In this document: positions 44,052-53,178 of the stretch, piece after piece
Layout of the letters: the number at the start of each line of letters is the position of its first letter
Position numbering within the stretch: the first letter of the stretch is position 1
Assembly (NCBI GenBank): GCA_021740645.1
Contig: JAIOZL010000001.1
Location: 221,462-285,461, forward strand
Source: Bacteroidales bacterium
Lineage (GTDB): Bacteria > Bacteroidota > Bacteroidia > Bacteroidales > JAADJA01
Direction of reading: 5' to 3'
DNA length: 64,000 nucleotides
Position numbers and translations under genes: made by a program
Notes under the pieces: generated by a model
The model's database searches: none
Told to the model about the DNA's origin: nothing
What the model saw: the letters and a program-made list of their open reading frames with translations, nothing else

Positions 44052-46871
44052 CTATTTTATAAATTTTCTTGAAATACAATTTCCCTCCGAATCAATCAAT
44101 TGAATATGATATAAACCGGAATTCCATTGTGAGGTTTTAACTTTAATTAGCTGATCCCCGTAATTTGCATTAACCTTAAAATTTGAGACTATCTGGCCCG
44201 TTTGATCAACTACTTTGATTAGTAGTTCTGTTTCTTCCAGTGTGGTTATCCTGATATTAGCAATGCTTGTAGCAGGGTTCGGAAATACATTGCCTATAGA
44301 AGCAATGGAAACAAGAGACTGCTTAATGTTAAGGTAAGCGCTGTTATCCTTAACGTAAAACTGTACTTCCTGTACTTCGTTTTCTTCATTTAGGATGATG
44401 GTTGCCACTTCTGAATTTACCCCGGGCATTTCAACTTTTAGCTTATATGTGCCATATCCCAGGCCAGAAAATTCAAAGTCTCCTTCTTCATTTGTTTGAA
44501 TATATCTCATGGCGTTATTATTTTCATCCATAAGCATCACCTCAATATTTTCACCAGGGCCCTCTTTGGTATTCATCAGATAGACATTTCCATTGATTTG
44601 TGCAGAACCAGAATTATAGCTGGTTATCGGTACTAAGTGTATGTCATATGGATTATTTGCTGTTCCAAGACTAATCAAGTCAGCATCAAACCAGAATATT
44701 TCATCGCCGTAATAAGTTGGGAAATAGTCGAAAAATAAACCTGATTGTGGAGTTAAACTTGCAAAAATATAATAATCTCCTTCCGGAATGTTATCAAAGA
44801 AATAGGAACCTGTTCCTGGTTGAGTCATAGTAAACTCATAATTGAATGAGCCTGCCGGATCCATTCCAAATAGCCCGACAAGGGCGAAATCGGCTGGTGC
44901 ATTGTCAGCGTAAATCATCCCAAACAATTCCTGCCCGGATTGCCCGCTTAAAGATATAATCTGGCAAGAAGTAGCCACACAGCTATCTCCCATTGGTGAT
45001 GCTGCTGATATTGTGGTAAGACATACATTAAAAACATTTCCTAGTGATGGATCAAAAGTGTGTGTAACAACCTGTCCGGTTGAAGTAGATCCATCCCCAA
45101 AATCCCATAAATAATCGGTTGCGGGCAATGGAAGAGCTTCTCCGGAGAATTCATACTCAAATCCATTTAATGATTCATACCAGAACCAGTTTTCACAATC
45201 AGGGATCCCTCCACCAACCATAACTGGCTGGCTTGAAGTTGCCATACATGAGTCACCAGTTGCCGGGTCGTAAGAAAAAGTTGTGAGCACTACATTGAAA
45301 ACATCACCCATAGCTGGATCATATGTATGAGTTACAGCGGGGCCAAAGTCTACTGTGCCATCCCCAAAGTCCCACATAAATTCGTTGGCTGGGTAAGGAA
45401 ATGCCTCTCCGAAAAAGTCAAAGGTCAGGTTATCGAAACTTTCGTACCAGAACCAGTTTTCACAGTTCCAACCCCCATTGTTAATCCAAACCTCTTGCAT
45501 GCTTTGAGCGATGCAACTGTCGCCAACCGGACTGTATGAAAAGGTAGTTAAAGTTACCATAAAGGCATCACCTAAGCCAGGATCGAAAGTATGGTCAATT
45601 ACCTGCCCACTTGCAGTACTGCCATCCCCAAAGTCCCAGTAATATTCTGTAGCAGGGAAGGGAATACTTTCGCCTGCAAAAGTGAAGGTGAAATCACCCT
45701 GTGGAACATACCAGAAAAAGTTGTCACAATCTGGAATATTGTTACCGATTGAGATGATTTGTTCTGAGCTTGCTATACACGTATCCATAGTTCCACCTGT
45801 GGAATGAATCGTAGTTAAAGTAACGATCACCACCTGCCCTGCGAGGCTCTCGTCGTAATCATGTGATACAAACTGGCCCGAACTGGAATTATTATCACCG
45901 AAATCCCAGACATAAGAATCGGCTGGTGGGATACTTTCCCCTTGAAAATCAAATGTGAAACCATCACCTGTTTGATAAATAAACCAGTTATAGCAATCGT
46001 TTCCCTGGTTACCAACCCAAACAATCTGACTGGAAAATGCTTCACATGAATCGCCAGTTGCAGGATCGTATGAAAAGGTTGTAAGACTTACTAAAACTGA
46101 ATCCAGGGTATTGGGGCCGTAGCTGTGGTCAACCATTTGGCCTGTACCTGTGGTGCCATCCCCAAAGTCCCATGAATAATAAGCTTCAGGATAGGGAAAA
46201 GACTCACCCATAAAAGTAAAGTCAACCGAATTCCAGGTTTCATACCAGAACCAGTTTTCACAATCGGGTACTGAATTGCCAACAATCACATCCGTACAAA
46301 ATACATCATAACAGCTGGAATCAGGGGATGAAATGCTTAAACAAACCGGGTAAATTCCTTCATCGGCATAATCATGAATGGGATTTTGCTCCAGTGAAAA
46401 TTGCCCATCACCAAAGTCCCAATACCAGTCTGTAGGGTTGCCTGCGGACATATCTGAGAAGAAAATAGTGGTTCCTCCTGCAGGTGATCCCGAATAGCTA
46501 AACATTGCAGTGCATCCCATAGGAATGCTGTCGTTACAAATGAGAAAATCGTGATTATAGGTGTAATTGCCGGGATTAAAAAAACCAGAATCAGCATGGA
46601 TCATTCCAATGCAGTCGAAAGTGTAAAGAAAAACTGATCCCTGGCTAAATACCGGGATTGAGTCTCCGTACTCTCCTGATGCATTGGTGATGAAATCGTA
46701 TGTCATAGTCATTCCCCCACTCATAATTTCAGCGCTTACCAAATGATTGGAAACAGGCGTTCCTGTTATTTCATCCAACACATGCCCTGACAGGGTAAGT
46801 ATAGTGTTTTGGCCAATCCCTGATAGTATCAAAGAAAAGAAGATCAGAGTGGCTATAAATGTCTTTTTCAT
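44052..46871 (-). CDS. Secreted PKD-repeat protein with T9SS sorting domain
   Basis: This 939-residue protein has a signal peptide (…LILSGIG|QN), a carboxypeptidase-regulatory-like N-domain, and six PKD cores (WDFGD-N/G). Five units of about 100 residues begin CxNWFWYE-like and end GDSCxAxSxQ, so each has two cysteines. Two further regulatory-like beta domains follow (GMIYADNAPADFALVGLFG; INGNVYLMNTKEGPGENIEV). The T9SS type A sorting domain is FPNPATSIANIRI … WNSGLYHIQLI … RKFIK. It is likely a cell-surface adhesin or carbohydrate-contact protein. An ECF-type promoter element lies about 105 nt upstream, separating it from the preceding operon. Confidence 0.85.
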   Translation of the reverse strand: MKKTFIATLIFFSLILSGIGQNTILTLSGHVLDEITGTPVSNHLVSAEIMSGGMTMTYDFITNASGEYGDSIPVFSQGSVFLYTFDCIGMIHADSGFFNPGNYTYNHDFLICNDSIPMGCTAMFSYSGSPAGGTTIFFSDMSAGNPTDWYWDFGDGQFSLEQNPIHDYADEGIYPVCLSISSPDSSCYDVFCTDVIVGNSVPDCENWFWYETWNSVDFTFMGESFPYPEAYYSWDFGDGTTGTGQMVDHSYGPNTLDSVLVSLTTFSYDPATGDSCEAFSSQIVWVGNQGNDCYNWFIYQTGDGFTFDFQGESIPPADSYVWDFGDNNSSSGQFVSHDYDESLAGQVVIVTLTTIHSTGGTMDTCIASSEQIISIGNNIPDCDNFFWYVPQGDFTFTFAGESIPFPATEYYWDFGDGSTASGQVIDHTFDPGLGDAFMVTLTTFSYSPVGDSCIAQSMQEVWINNGGWNCENWFWYESFDNLTFDFFGEAFPYPANEFMWDFGDGTVDFGPAVTHTYDPAMGDVFNVVLTTFSYDPATGDSCMATSSQPVMVGGGIPDCENWFWYESLNGFEYEFSGEALPLPATDYLWDFGDGSTSTGQVVTHTFDPSLGNVFNVCLTTISAASPMGDSCVATSCQIISLSGQSGQELFGMIYADNAPADFALVGLFGMDPAGSFNYEFTMTQPGTGSYFFDNIPEGDYYIFASLTPQSGLFFDYFPTYYGDEIFWFDADLISLGTANNPYDIHLVPITSYNSGSAQINGNVYLMNTKEGPGENIEVMLMDENNNAMRYIQTNEEGDFEFSGLGYGTYKLKVEMPGVNSEVATIILNEENEVQEVQFYVKDNSAYLNIKQSLVSIASIGNVFPNPATSIANIRITTLEETELLIKVVDQTGQIVSNFKVNANYGDQLIKVKTSQWNSGLYHIQLIDSEGNCISRKFIK

Positions 46872-46974
46872 TTTCGTTTTTTTTAATTATTAATTAATTT
46901 GAGTAATTATTAGCATGATGACCGATAATAAAATGAAGCTTCTAATTTCGTTTTTTGATCAAAAAACTATATAC

Positions 46975-47007
46975 AATAGACTTTCAAAATTTATAAAGTT
47001 GCCTGAG
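46975..47007 (-). promoter_or_regulatory. ECF-type promoter element before the PKD protein gene
   Basis: On the minus strand CTCAGGCAAC (GGCAAC at 46998-47003) is followed after 16 nt by GTCT (GTC at 46979-46981). The -35 side ends in the AAC core typical of ECF promoters. The element nearly repeats the one before the sigma factor gene at 51474-51512, including the flanking TTTATAAA. Confidence 0.68.
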
Positions 47008-47015
47008 CCTAAAAA

Positions 47016-49586
47016 TTATTTAATAAATTTTCTCAGTTTCATTTGATTTGAAGCCAGTTCTTTTACCACTATTAGGTAAACACCTGAAGGTAAATCAAGG
47101 GTATTTAATTCTGCTTTATTCGAACCCTTATGAATAGCTATGTTTTTATCCACAAGGGTCCTTGCCATCAGATCTGTAATTTTAATATTTACTTCTGAGT
47201 TATGTTCAGAATTAATATTAATAAATGCTTTTGCATACACAGGGTTAGGGTAAACATCGCCTACCAAAAATGACTGGGAATTGTTTTGAGAAATGCCCAC
47301 AGCATTTTCATACAAACTCAACTCAACCGTGGCAGAAGGGTACTGACTATCTAGTGTAGCGTATACAGGCAGGGTGTATAATCCTGTAGCTTCTGCATAA
47401 AGTAAATAGGTATCAAGGGGTAGCTCCGAAAAAGTAAAAGCGCCGGCCGGATCAGTATATACAAATGACAACACCTGGGAATTTTCATCCATTAAAAGAA
47501 CTAAAACATCCGTTTCAGTGGCCAAACTTTTTAACTTACTTCCATAGGTTACAATGCTTCCCGATATTTCTCCCGTACCCTGTCCTATGGGAAATACAGG
47601 TTTCAAATTTATATTTGCTTCAAAATTATTTGCTTCGGATAAATTTATTAAACCTGCCGTAGTCCAGTTAAGTGCATTTTGATGATAGGTTGACACATAG
47701 GAGTTAAAGTTTTCTGAATTAGGGGTTAAGGCTGTTTTTACGATATAGTTACCTTCTCTTACATCGGCGAACCAGTAATATCCGAATTCAAAAAATATAT
47801 TGGTATCCACTGGGATAATTTGGTTTTCATATTTGCGATAAAGAAAGGCCATGCCGGTATCCACTACTGTGGTATCTCCGTTTATATTATTCATTGGGTT
47901 TCCATCAAGAAAAACCTGCCCGCCAAGATAAAAGTAGTTAGGTGTAATGAGGGTATAACAGCTTTCATCAGAATAAAAGCTAAAGTTTTGAAATGTTCGG
48001 CTGATTTGTAAACATACTTCATACTCCCCTGAATTTTCATATTGATGTTGGGGATTTTCTGAACTTGAATAATTCCCATCACCGAAATCCCAGAGAAAAG
48101 TGGTAGGATCGCCAGTAGATAAGTTCTGGAAGAAATATAAATTGTTATTTCCCGAAAGGGTATCGAGCGACCAGCTAAATTGCGAACTAATTGAATATTC
48201 AATGCTCAGGTCGTAACATTGCATGTCGGTGCAAAAAATCCCCAGGCTATCATTAAATATAGTAAGACAGACCTGGTAATTTCCGGGCCCGGGGAAGAGG
48301 TGCTGCGGATCTGTTTCGTCAGAGAAATTTCCGTCACCAAAATCCCAAAAGTAATTTGAAATAATCCCGCTTGAAGCATCCACAAAATAGTAATTCAGGA
48401 AATTAGAGGAATCAGGCTCAAAGGAGAAATCAGCTGTGCAGGGTTCAGGAAGACCAACAGGAATAAATTGCTGGGATTCAGCAGTGCAGGAATCTCCAGA
48501 CATCGGGTCATAGTGATAAGTGACCAGAATAACTGGAATATAATCGCTGATGGTGCTGCTATAGGTGTGCAAAACATCCTGTCCGGTTGCAGTCTGACCA
48601 TCCCCAAAATCCCAGAAATAAGATGCATTCTCTGGAAAAGAGAAGCCATGAAACTCGAAAGTGAAATTGTCATTCGATATATAGTCAAACCAGTTATAGC
48701 AATCAGGGCCTGTGTTTCCTACCCAAATTTCCTGAGATGAAACAGCGATACATGAATCACCGGCAGGTTCAGAAATTATTGTAGTTAATTCCACCGTAAG
48801 AAAATCATTTAACATTGGATCATAAAAATGCTGGCTAACCTGTCCAAAACCAGTTGACCCATCCCCAAAATCCCAGATGTATTCAGTTGCCGGATTAGGA
48901 AAGGATTCGCCAAAAAAAGTGTAATCCACAAAATCAGGTGTCTCGTACCAAAACCAATTGTCACAATCAAGGGTATCAGCAAAAACACTTATAGTCTCAC
49001 AAAAAATGTCGTAACAAACCGAATCAATGGACCAAATTGTGAGGCAGACATTATAATCTCCAGGATTTACATAGGTATGGATTGGGTCCATTGCATTGCT
49101 GCCGGATCCATCCCCAAAATCCCATTCATAAAAATCAGGATTTCCTTGTGACAGGTTAAAAAATACTACATCATAAAAGGAAAATGGAATTTGGTCATGT
49201 TCAAAATAGGAAACACATTGAAAAGAAGAATCTGTACAGATATAAAAATCAAACCAGAAACTGGTGATATTGGGGCTAAAATAGGCTTGCTGGGTGTGGG
49301 GTTGTCCAACGCAATCGTAAGTAGTCGCAGAAATAATTCCGGGAGCAGGGGCAATTATTGAATCAACAATATAAAAACCCGTGGGATCTGTAATACTCTC
49401 ATATGAATATATCGTGCCACCCGATTCCATATATATTTCAACCAAATGGCCACTCACAGGGGTACTATTATTTATATCCAGCACAAAACCCTCTACACTC
49501 AGTTCAATATCCTGTGAAATGGATAAGTTCACAAGATGAGTAAATGCGATTAAACAAAATAGCCTGTATATAACCTTCATTTTCAT
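47016..49586 (-). CDS. Secreted PKD-repeat protein with T9SS sorting domain, third gene of sigma cassette 1
   Basis: This 856-residue paralogue of the next downstream protein has a signal peptide (…LVNLSIS|QD), a regulatory-like N-domain and five PKD cores (WDFGDG). Two of its units are the CxNWF type (CDNWFWYE and CYNWFDYI). Regulatory-like beta domains (GQVFLDGNPMNNINGD; GEISGSIVTYGSKLKS) and the sorting domain follow (VYPNPVYAKAFINI … LPSGVYLIVV … RKFIK). It begins 9 nt after the dual-membrane protein gene, so it should be made with that gene and the sigma factor. Confidence 0.85.
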   Translation of the reverse strand: MKMKVIYRLFCLIAFTHLVNLSISQDIELSVEGFVLDINNSTPVSGHLVEIYMESGGTIYSYESITDPTGFYIVDSIIAPAPGIISATTYDCVGQPHTQQAYFSPNITSFWFDFYICTDSSFQCVSYFEHDQIPFSFYDVVFFNLSQGNPDFYEWDFGDGSGSNAMDPIHTYVNPGDYNVCLTIWSIDSVCYDIFCETISVFADTLDCDNWFWYETPDFVDYTFFGESFPNPATEYIWDFGDGSTGFGQVSQHFYDPMLNDFLTVELTTIISEPAGDSCIAVSSQEIWVGNTGPDCYNWFDYISNDNFTFEFHGFSFPENASYFWDFGDGQTATGQDVLHTYSSTISDYIPVILVTYHYDPMSGDSCTAESQQFIPVGLPEPCTADFSFEPDSSNFLNYYFVDASSGIISNYFWDFGDGNFSDETDPQHLFPGPGNYQVCLTIFNDSLGIFCTDMQCYDLSIEYSISSQFSWSLDTLSGNNNLYFFQNLSTGDPTTFLWDFGDGNYSSSENPQHQYENSGEYEVCLQISRTFQNFSFYSDESCYTLITPNYFYLGGQVFLDGNPMNNINGDTTVVDTGMAFLYRKYENQIIPVDTNIFFEFGYYWFADVREGNYIVKTALTPNSENFNSYVSTYHQNALNWTTAGLINLSEANNFEANINLKPVFPIGQGTGEISGSIVTYGSKLKSLATETDVLVLLMDENSQVLSFVYTDPAGAFTFSELPLDTYLLYAEATGLYTLPVYATLDSQYPSATVELSLYENAVGISQNNSQSFLVGDVYPNPVYAKAFININSEHNSEVNIKITDLMARTLVDKNIAIHKGSNKAELNTLDLPSGVYLIVVKELASNQMKLRKFIK

Positions 49587-49595
49587 TGTATAAAT

Positions 49596-50906
49596 TTAAA
49601 GTTTTATTATCAAACCCAGCCGAATTCCAAAAGAAGAAGGCGCATTTAATTGATATCGATGCTGGTATATCGACTGTAAATAGTGATTATAAACTGGTTC
49701 GATGGATAAATAATAAGAATTACTTAGTTGGTAATTTAAAGCAATTCCGGCCGACAGTTGCAAATTGGAATGAATTCGTGCGCGTGTATTGTCAGTAATA
49801 TTTACCCACGTGGCATTATCATTCTCAAATTGTGCTATCTTTTGATTTTCATTCACTAATACCGAATAAACCAGCCCTCCCTTAAGGTCGATTGAGATTC
49901 GTTTGTAGGTACGAAAGTTAATCCCTATGTATACCGGGATGCGTACATATGAATAATAATTCTTTGTTTTTTCGATGGTATTATATGTTATGGTGTCAAA
50001 TAGGCCTTCTTCTTCTGTAATGTATTCAGGCTTTCCGGTATTTGGGTTGATCGTAAATGAACTCACCTTATAATAATAGCCTATACTATCGTATTGGGCG
50101 TAGTTAATATCAAATACTCCTTCATCCTCTGTAATTCCATAACCTAATCCAGCCTGGATAAACCAGTCGTTCCGGAAATAATATGCTGTTATTTCTGCAT
50201 TGAGTGAAGAGTTAATTTTTCCCTCATTAAATAGTACTTCGGGGATAATCGAAAGCCCTAATCCCAATTGGTATTCTCTTAGGTATGGGGTATCCTTCAT
50301 TTTATGATTTATGAAATTAGACCGGGGGTAAATTGCTGAGGTAGCAGTCCAGCTCTTAGTTAACAGGGTCTTGGTTTTTAATTCAATTGAATTAACATGC
50401 GTAACATCATTAATTCGCTTAAGGCCCGGATAAATATCGAAATGATTATCAAATATCGGAACTGGTTCGTGATAAATTAAATCTGAATTTTGATGAGCAG
50501 TTAAAATTAATTCTTGCGATAATTTGGGATTAACAATTTTGGACTTTTCAATTAAGTCAGCTGTATAAGTCTGGCTGTTTTGTTTATTATTAGATTTTTT
50601 TACCTCTTCTGGTTGTTTTATTATAGCAGATGAATTTTTTGGCAAAGATTTATAGGATGAAGACATCGGGCTAAATGTGCTAGTTGATGACTGCTGGGGT
50701 GAAGGACTTGTTTCAAGGTTTTTGAAAGTAAAAAATAGAACGGGAGTAATAACCAATGCCACAAGCAAAACAGATAAATAGATACCCCATTTCGTTGTAA
50801 ATAGCTTTATACTAACGTTTCTCCATACCCTTGCTGAGGGGTTTACAGAATAGCCTTCCAGGGAACCTTTTAATAATTCATCAATATTTTTAAATTCATC
50901 TATCAT
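49596..50906 (-). CDS. Putative dual-membrane-spanning anti-sigma factor with C-terminal outer membrane barrel, cassette 1
   Basis: This 436-residue protein has no cleavable signal. A cytoplasmic N-terminus of about 40 residues (FKNIDELLKGSLEGYSV … SARVWRNV) is followed by a single helix at about 41-62 and a Ser/Thr/Asn/Lys-rich linker to about 210. A beta-barrel-like C-terminus (LSIIPEVLF … WFIQAGLGYGI … YSYVRIPVYIGI … GIRLGLIIKL) completes it. Positive residues before the helix place the N-terminus inside. The start codon overlaps the sigma stop by one base (TAATG). By position and layout it should hold the sigma factor and sense the outer membrane. It is inferred from architecture, not from a known motif. 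Confidence 0.7.
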   Translation of the reverse strand: MIDEFKNIDELLKGSLEGYSVNPSARVWRNVSIKLFTTKWGIYLSVLLVALVITPVLFFTFKNLETSPSPQQSSTSTFSPMSSSYKSLPKNSSAIIKQPEEVKKSNNKQNSQTYTADLIEKSKIVNPKLSQELILTAHQNSDLIYHEPVPIFDNHFDIYPGLKRINDVTHVNSIELKTKTLLTKSWTATSAIYPRSNFINHKMKDTPYLREYQLGLGLSIIPEVLFNEGKINSSLNAEITAYYFRNDWFIQAGLGYGITEDEGVFDINYAQYDSIGYYYKVSSFTINPNTGKPEYITEEEGLFDTITYNTIEKTKNYYSYVRIPVYIGINFRTYKRISIDLKGGLVYSVLVNENQKIAQFENDNATWVNITDNTRARIHSNLQLSAGIALNYQLSNSYYLSIEPVYNHYLQSIYQHRYQLNAPSSFGIRLGLIIKL

Positions 50907-51457
50907 TAATAAATCGCTGTGTTTTTGATTTTATTTATTTCATCTAATTTCAATCTGACCATTTTTCTTGCTTTTGATAATTGTGATTTTGAAGTGTTTT
51001 CAGAAATATTTAACAGATTGCTGATTTCTTTATGCATGTAACCTTCGAATACGTATAAGTTTAATACCGTGCGATAGCCATCTGGCAGATTTTGGATAAT
51101 TTGGATTAATGTATTTTGATCCACAGGTTCAAAAATTATATCATCCTGCACTTCTGAAGGATAATTAGAATCCGATATTGGTTCAAAATATATTTTGTTT
51201 TTTTTCAAATGTGTAATGGCTGTATTTATCATGATGCTTCTTATCCATGAAGCTAAGGCGCTAATTTCTTTCAGTTTATTTATATTCGTAAACACTTTAA
51301 TAAACCCTTCCTGTAAAATGTCTTCTGCTTCTTCCCGGCTTTTACTATATCGCATGCAGAGACCCAACATACCCGGAGCAAAATATTTATATAATTTGGT
51401 TTGGGCACGCCTTTTTCCTACAATACAATCCTCAACTATTTTTCTTTCAACAGCCAT
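50906..51457 (-). CDS. ECF-family RNA polymerase sigma factor, cassette 1
   Basis: This 183-residue protein has sigma region 2 (EEAEDILQEGFIKVFTNI, then ASWIRSIMINTAITHLKK) and region 4 (LPDGYRTVLNLYVFEGYMH and ISNLLNISENTSKSQLSKA). There is no region 1 or 3, so it is an ECF sigma factor. It is translationally coupled to the putative anti-sigma gene that follows. An ECF-type promoter element just upstream resembles the one before the downstream PKD gene, suggesting that it activates its own operon and at least one target. Confidence 0.92.
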   Translation of the reverse strand: MAVERKIVEDCIVGKRRAQTKLYKYFAPGMLGLCMRYSKSREEAEDILQEGFIKVFTNINKLKEISALASWIRSIMINTAITHLKKNKIYFEPISDSNYPSEVQDDIIFEPVDQNTLIQIIQNLPDGYRTVLNLYVFEGYMHKEISNLLNISENTSKSQLSKARKMVRLKLDEINKIKNTAIY

Positions 51458-51473
51458 TCATACATAATACTAT

Positions 51474-51512
51474 TATGTCAGACTTACCTTTTTATAAAGG
51501 GTTGCCTGAGCT
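51474..51512 (-). promoter_or_regulatory. ECF-type promoter element before sigma factor gene 1
   Basis: On the minus strand GCTCAGGCAAC (GGCAAC at 51501-51506) is followed after 17 nt by GTCTGACATA (GTC at 51481-51483). The sigma ATG lies about 23 nt further on. The block nearly duplicates that at 46975-47007, which supports autoregulation. Confidence 0.68.
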
Positions 51513-51570
51513 AGTTAAAAATAATAGATCTCTTAAAAAGGATTTGTGGAAATTCAATAAGACGGAAAAA

Positions 51571-53166
51571 TTATTTTTTGATGAATCTCCTAACTATTTC
51601 TTCTGAATCAGAATTTATCCTGAGGTAATATAGTCCGGAAGGTAAATCAGAAATATTTAAATTCCATGCAGATAAAATATCAGGTGAAATTTTACCATAT
51701 ATTTCAGTAATACCCTGCTGATTATACACAGTATAATTCAGATCAGAATGGATATTGGCTTTAACGTTAATATTAATTTCTGAAAGTGCAGGATTTGGAA
51801 AAATATTGCTGGCAGAGCTCACCAGAGAATTTTCAATCCCTGAACTTATGCTTCCATAAACCCCATAGTCACCAATTGTAATTTTTACATAGTCGATTTC
51901 GGGATTTGTTTGGTCAAGCTCAATAAATAGTGGTACCGTATATTTTCCTGTAACTTCAGCATATAAATAGTACATCTGCAGATCAAGGTTAGGTAGACTA
52001 AACTGACCGTTTTCATCGGAGTGACAAATGTCCATTGGGTGGTTGTCCGAATCATAAAGGATTAATTCAACATAACATGCCGGATTGATAGATTTTGGAT
52101 CTGAACCAAAAGAAACCTCTCCAGAGATATTACCAGGCCCTGCAAGCACTTGATTATTTGGAACCAATTCAATGTCATAATCAAAGTTAGTGGAATAATG
52201 AAAGATTGTATCAGCTTCTTCCCAGTGCAACTTATTGCTGTAGTATGTGCTCATAAACTGATTATACAATTCAGAAGTATGATGTAAGTCTGCTTTTACA
52301 AGATATTCACCCTCCAGGAGTTGATAGAAATAGTAGAAGCCTAAATCACCATTAAACTCAGCTGTATCTATAGCGACATAATTTTTATCTTCAATTTTAT
52401 ATAAATAGGCTTCCCCTTTATCAATTGGAAAATATCCAGCCATCACATGTCCACCCATATGAAAATAATTTTTGGCAGTTACATTAATTATTTTAACAAT
52501 GGTTGTTTGAATAGGATTATGGAACAAAGATGATTTAATATAAACCGTTAATTTAACACGATATAATCCGGGTTCAGAATATGTATGGCCTGGATTTTGT
52601 AAATTTGAAGTGGCATTATCCCCAAAATCCCATATCCCCGAAATTACATCTACTGAATTAGTAATGTCATAAAACTGGTATTCAAGATAGTTCGTGCCAT
52701 TTGGATCTTTCTGAAAATAAAAATTAGCCTGATAAATAACTGCCGCAGGTTCTACAGGAATTTTTAGGTTAGCGAACAATACAATATCCTCACTCCAGTT
52801 AAAGCGGTAATGGACAATGGTATCATGATAATTTCCCTGGTAATCGAAGGTATAAATTTTTAAAGCCCCTTTCTGATGGTCGGTAACAATGGTATCATAA
52901 TAATATCCTTCGTGATCAGTAAATAGTTTTTTAAGATAATTAAAGCTTGGTTCAAAGGTGGTATCCGAAGTAATAATTACCTGATGATCTTTAAGGGGAG
53001 CCCCATTAATATTACTGGTTATTTGACCAATCAAATAAATTCGGTTCTTTTCAGAAAAGGATTGTGCGTTTGCAAATAATATTACAACCATGAACGTAAT
53101 CGACAGAATTATTCTTCGACCCGATATGTTAAGATGTTGTATGGCAGCTATATTAGTGATATTCAT
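51571..53166 (-). CDS. Secreted single-PKD protein with T9SS sorting domain, third gene of sigma cassette 2
   Basis: This 531-residue protein has a signal peptide (…MVVILFANA|QS), a regulatory-like N-domain (GQITSNINGAPLKDHQVII) and one PKD core (GIWDFGDNATS). Two beta domains similar to those of the other two PKD proteins (GGHVMAGYFPIDKGEAYLY; GEVSFGSDPKSINPACYVE) and a T9SS sorting domain (IFPNPALSEININV … LPSGLYYLRIN … RRFIKK) follow. It is a shorter relative lacking CxNWF units. It starts 12 nt after the second dual-membrane protein gene, repeating the layout of cassette 1. Confidence 0.83.
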   Translation of the reverse strand: MNITNIAAIQHLNISGRRIILSITFMVVILFANAQSFSEKNRIYLIGQITSNINGAPLKDHQVIITSDTTFEPSFNYLKKLFTDHEGYYYDTIVTDHQKGALKIYTFDYQGNYHDTIVHYRFNWSEDIVLFANLKIPVEPAAVIYQANFYFQKDPNGTNYLEYQFYDITNSVDVISGIWDFGDNATSNLQNPGHTYSEPGLYRVKLTVYIKSSLFHNPIQTTIVKIINVTAKNYFHMGGHVMAGYFPIDKGEAYLYKIEDKNYVAIDTAEFNGDLGFYYFYQLLEGEYLVKADLHHTSELYNQFMSTYYSNKLHWEEADTIFHYSTNFDYDIELVPNNQVLAGPGNISGEVSFGSDPKSINPACYVELILYDSDNHPMDICHSDENGQFSLPNLDLQMYYLYAEVTGKYTVPLFIELDQTNPEIDYVKITIGDYGVYGSISSGIENSLVSSASNIFPNPALSEININVKANIHSDLNYTVYNQQGITEIYGKISPDILSAWNLNISDLPSGLYYLRINSDSEEIVRRFIKK

Positions 53167-53178
53167 TTTACTTTTTCA

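Noticed and set aside
37597..49586. CRISPR array or tandem DNA repeats
   Set aside because: The regularity is at protein level in coding repeats; there are no short identical repeats with unique spacers.
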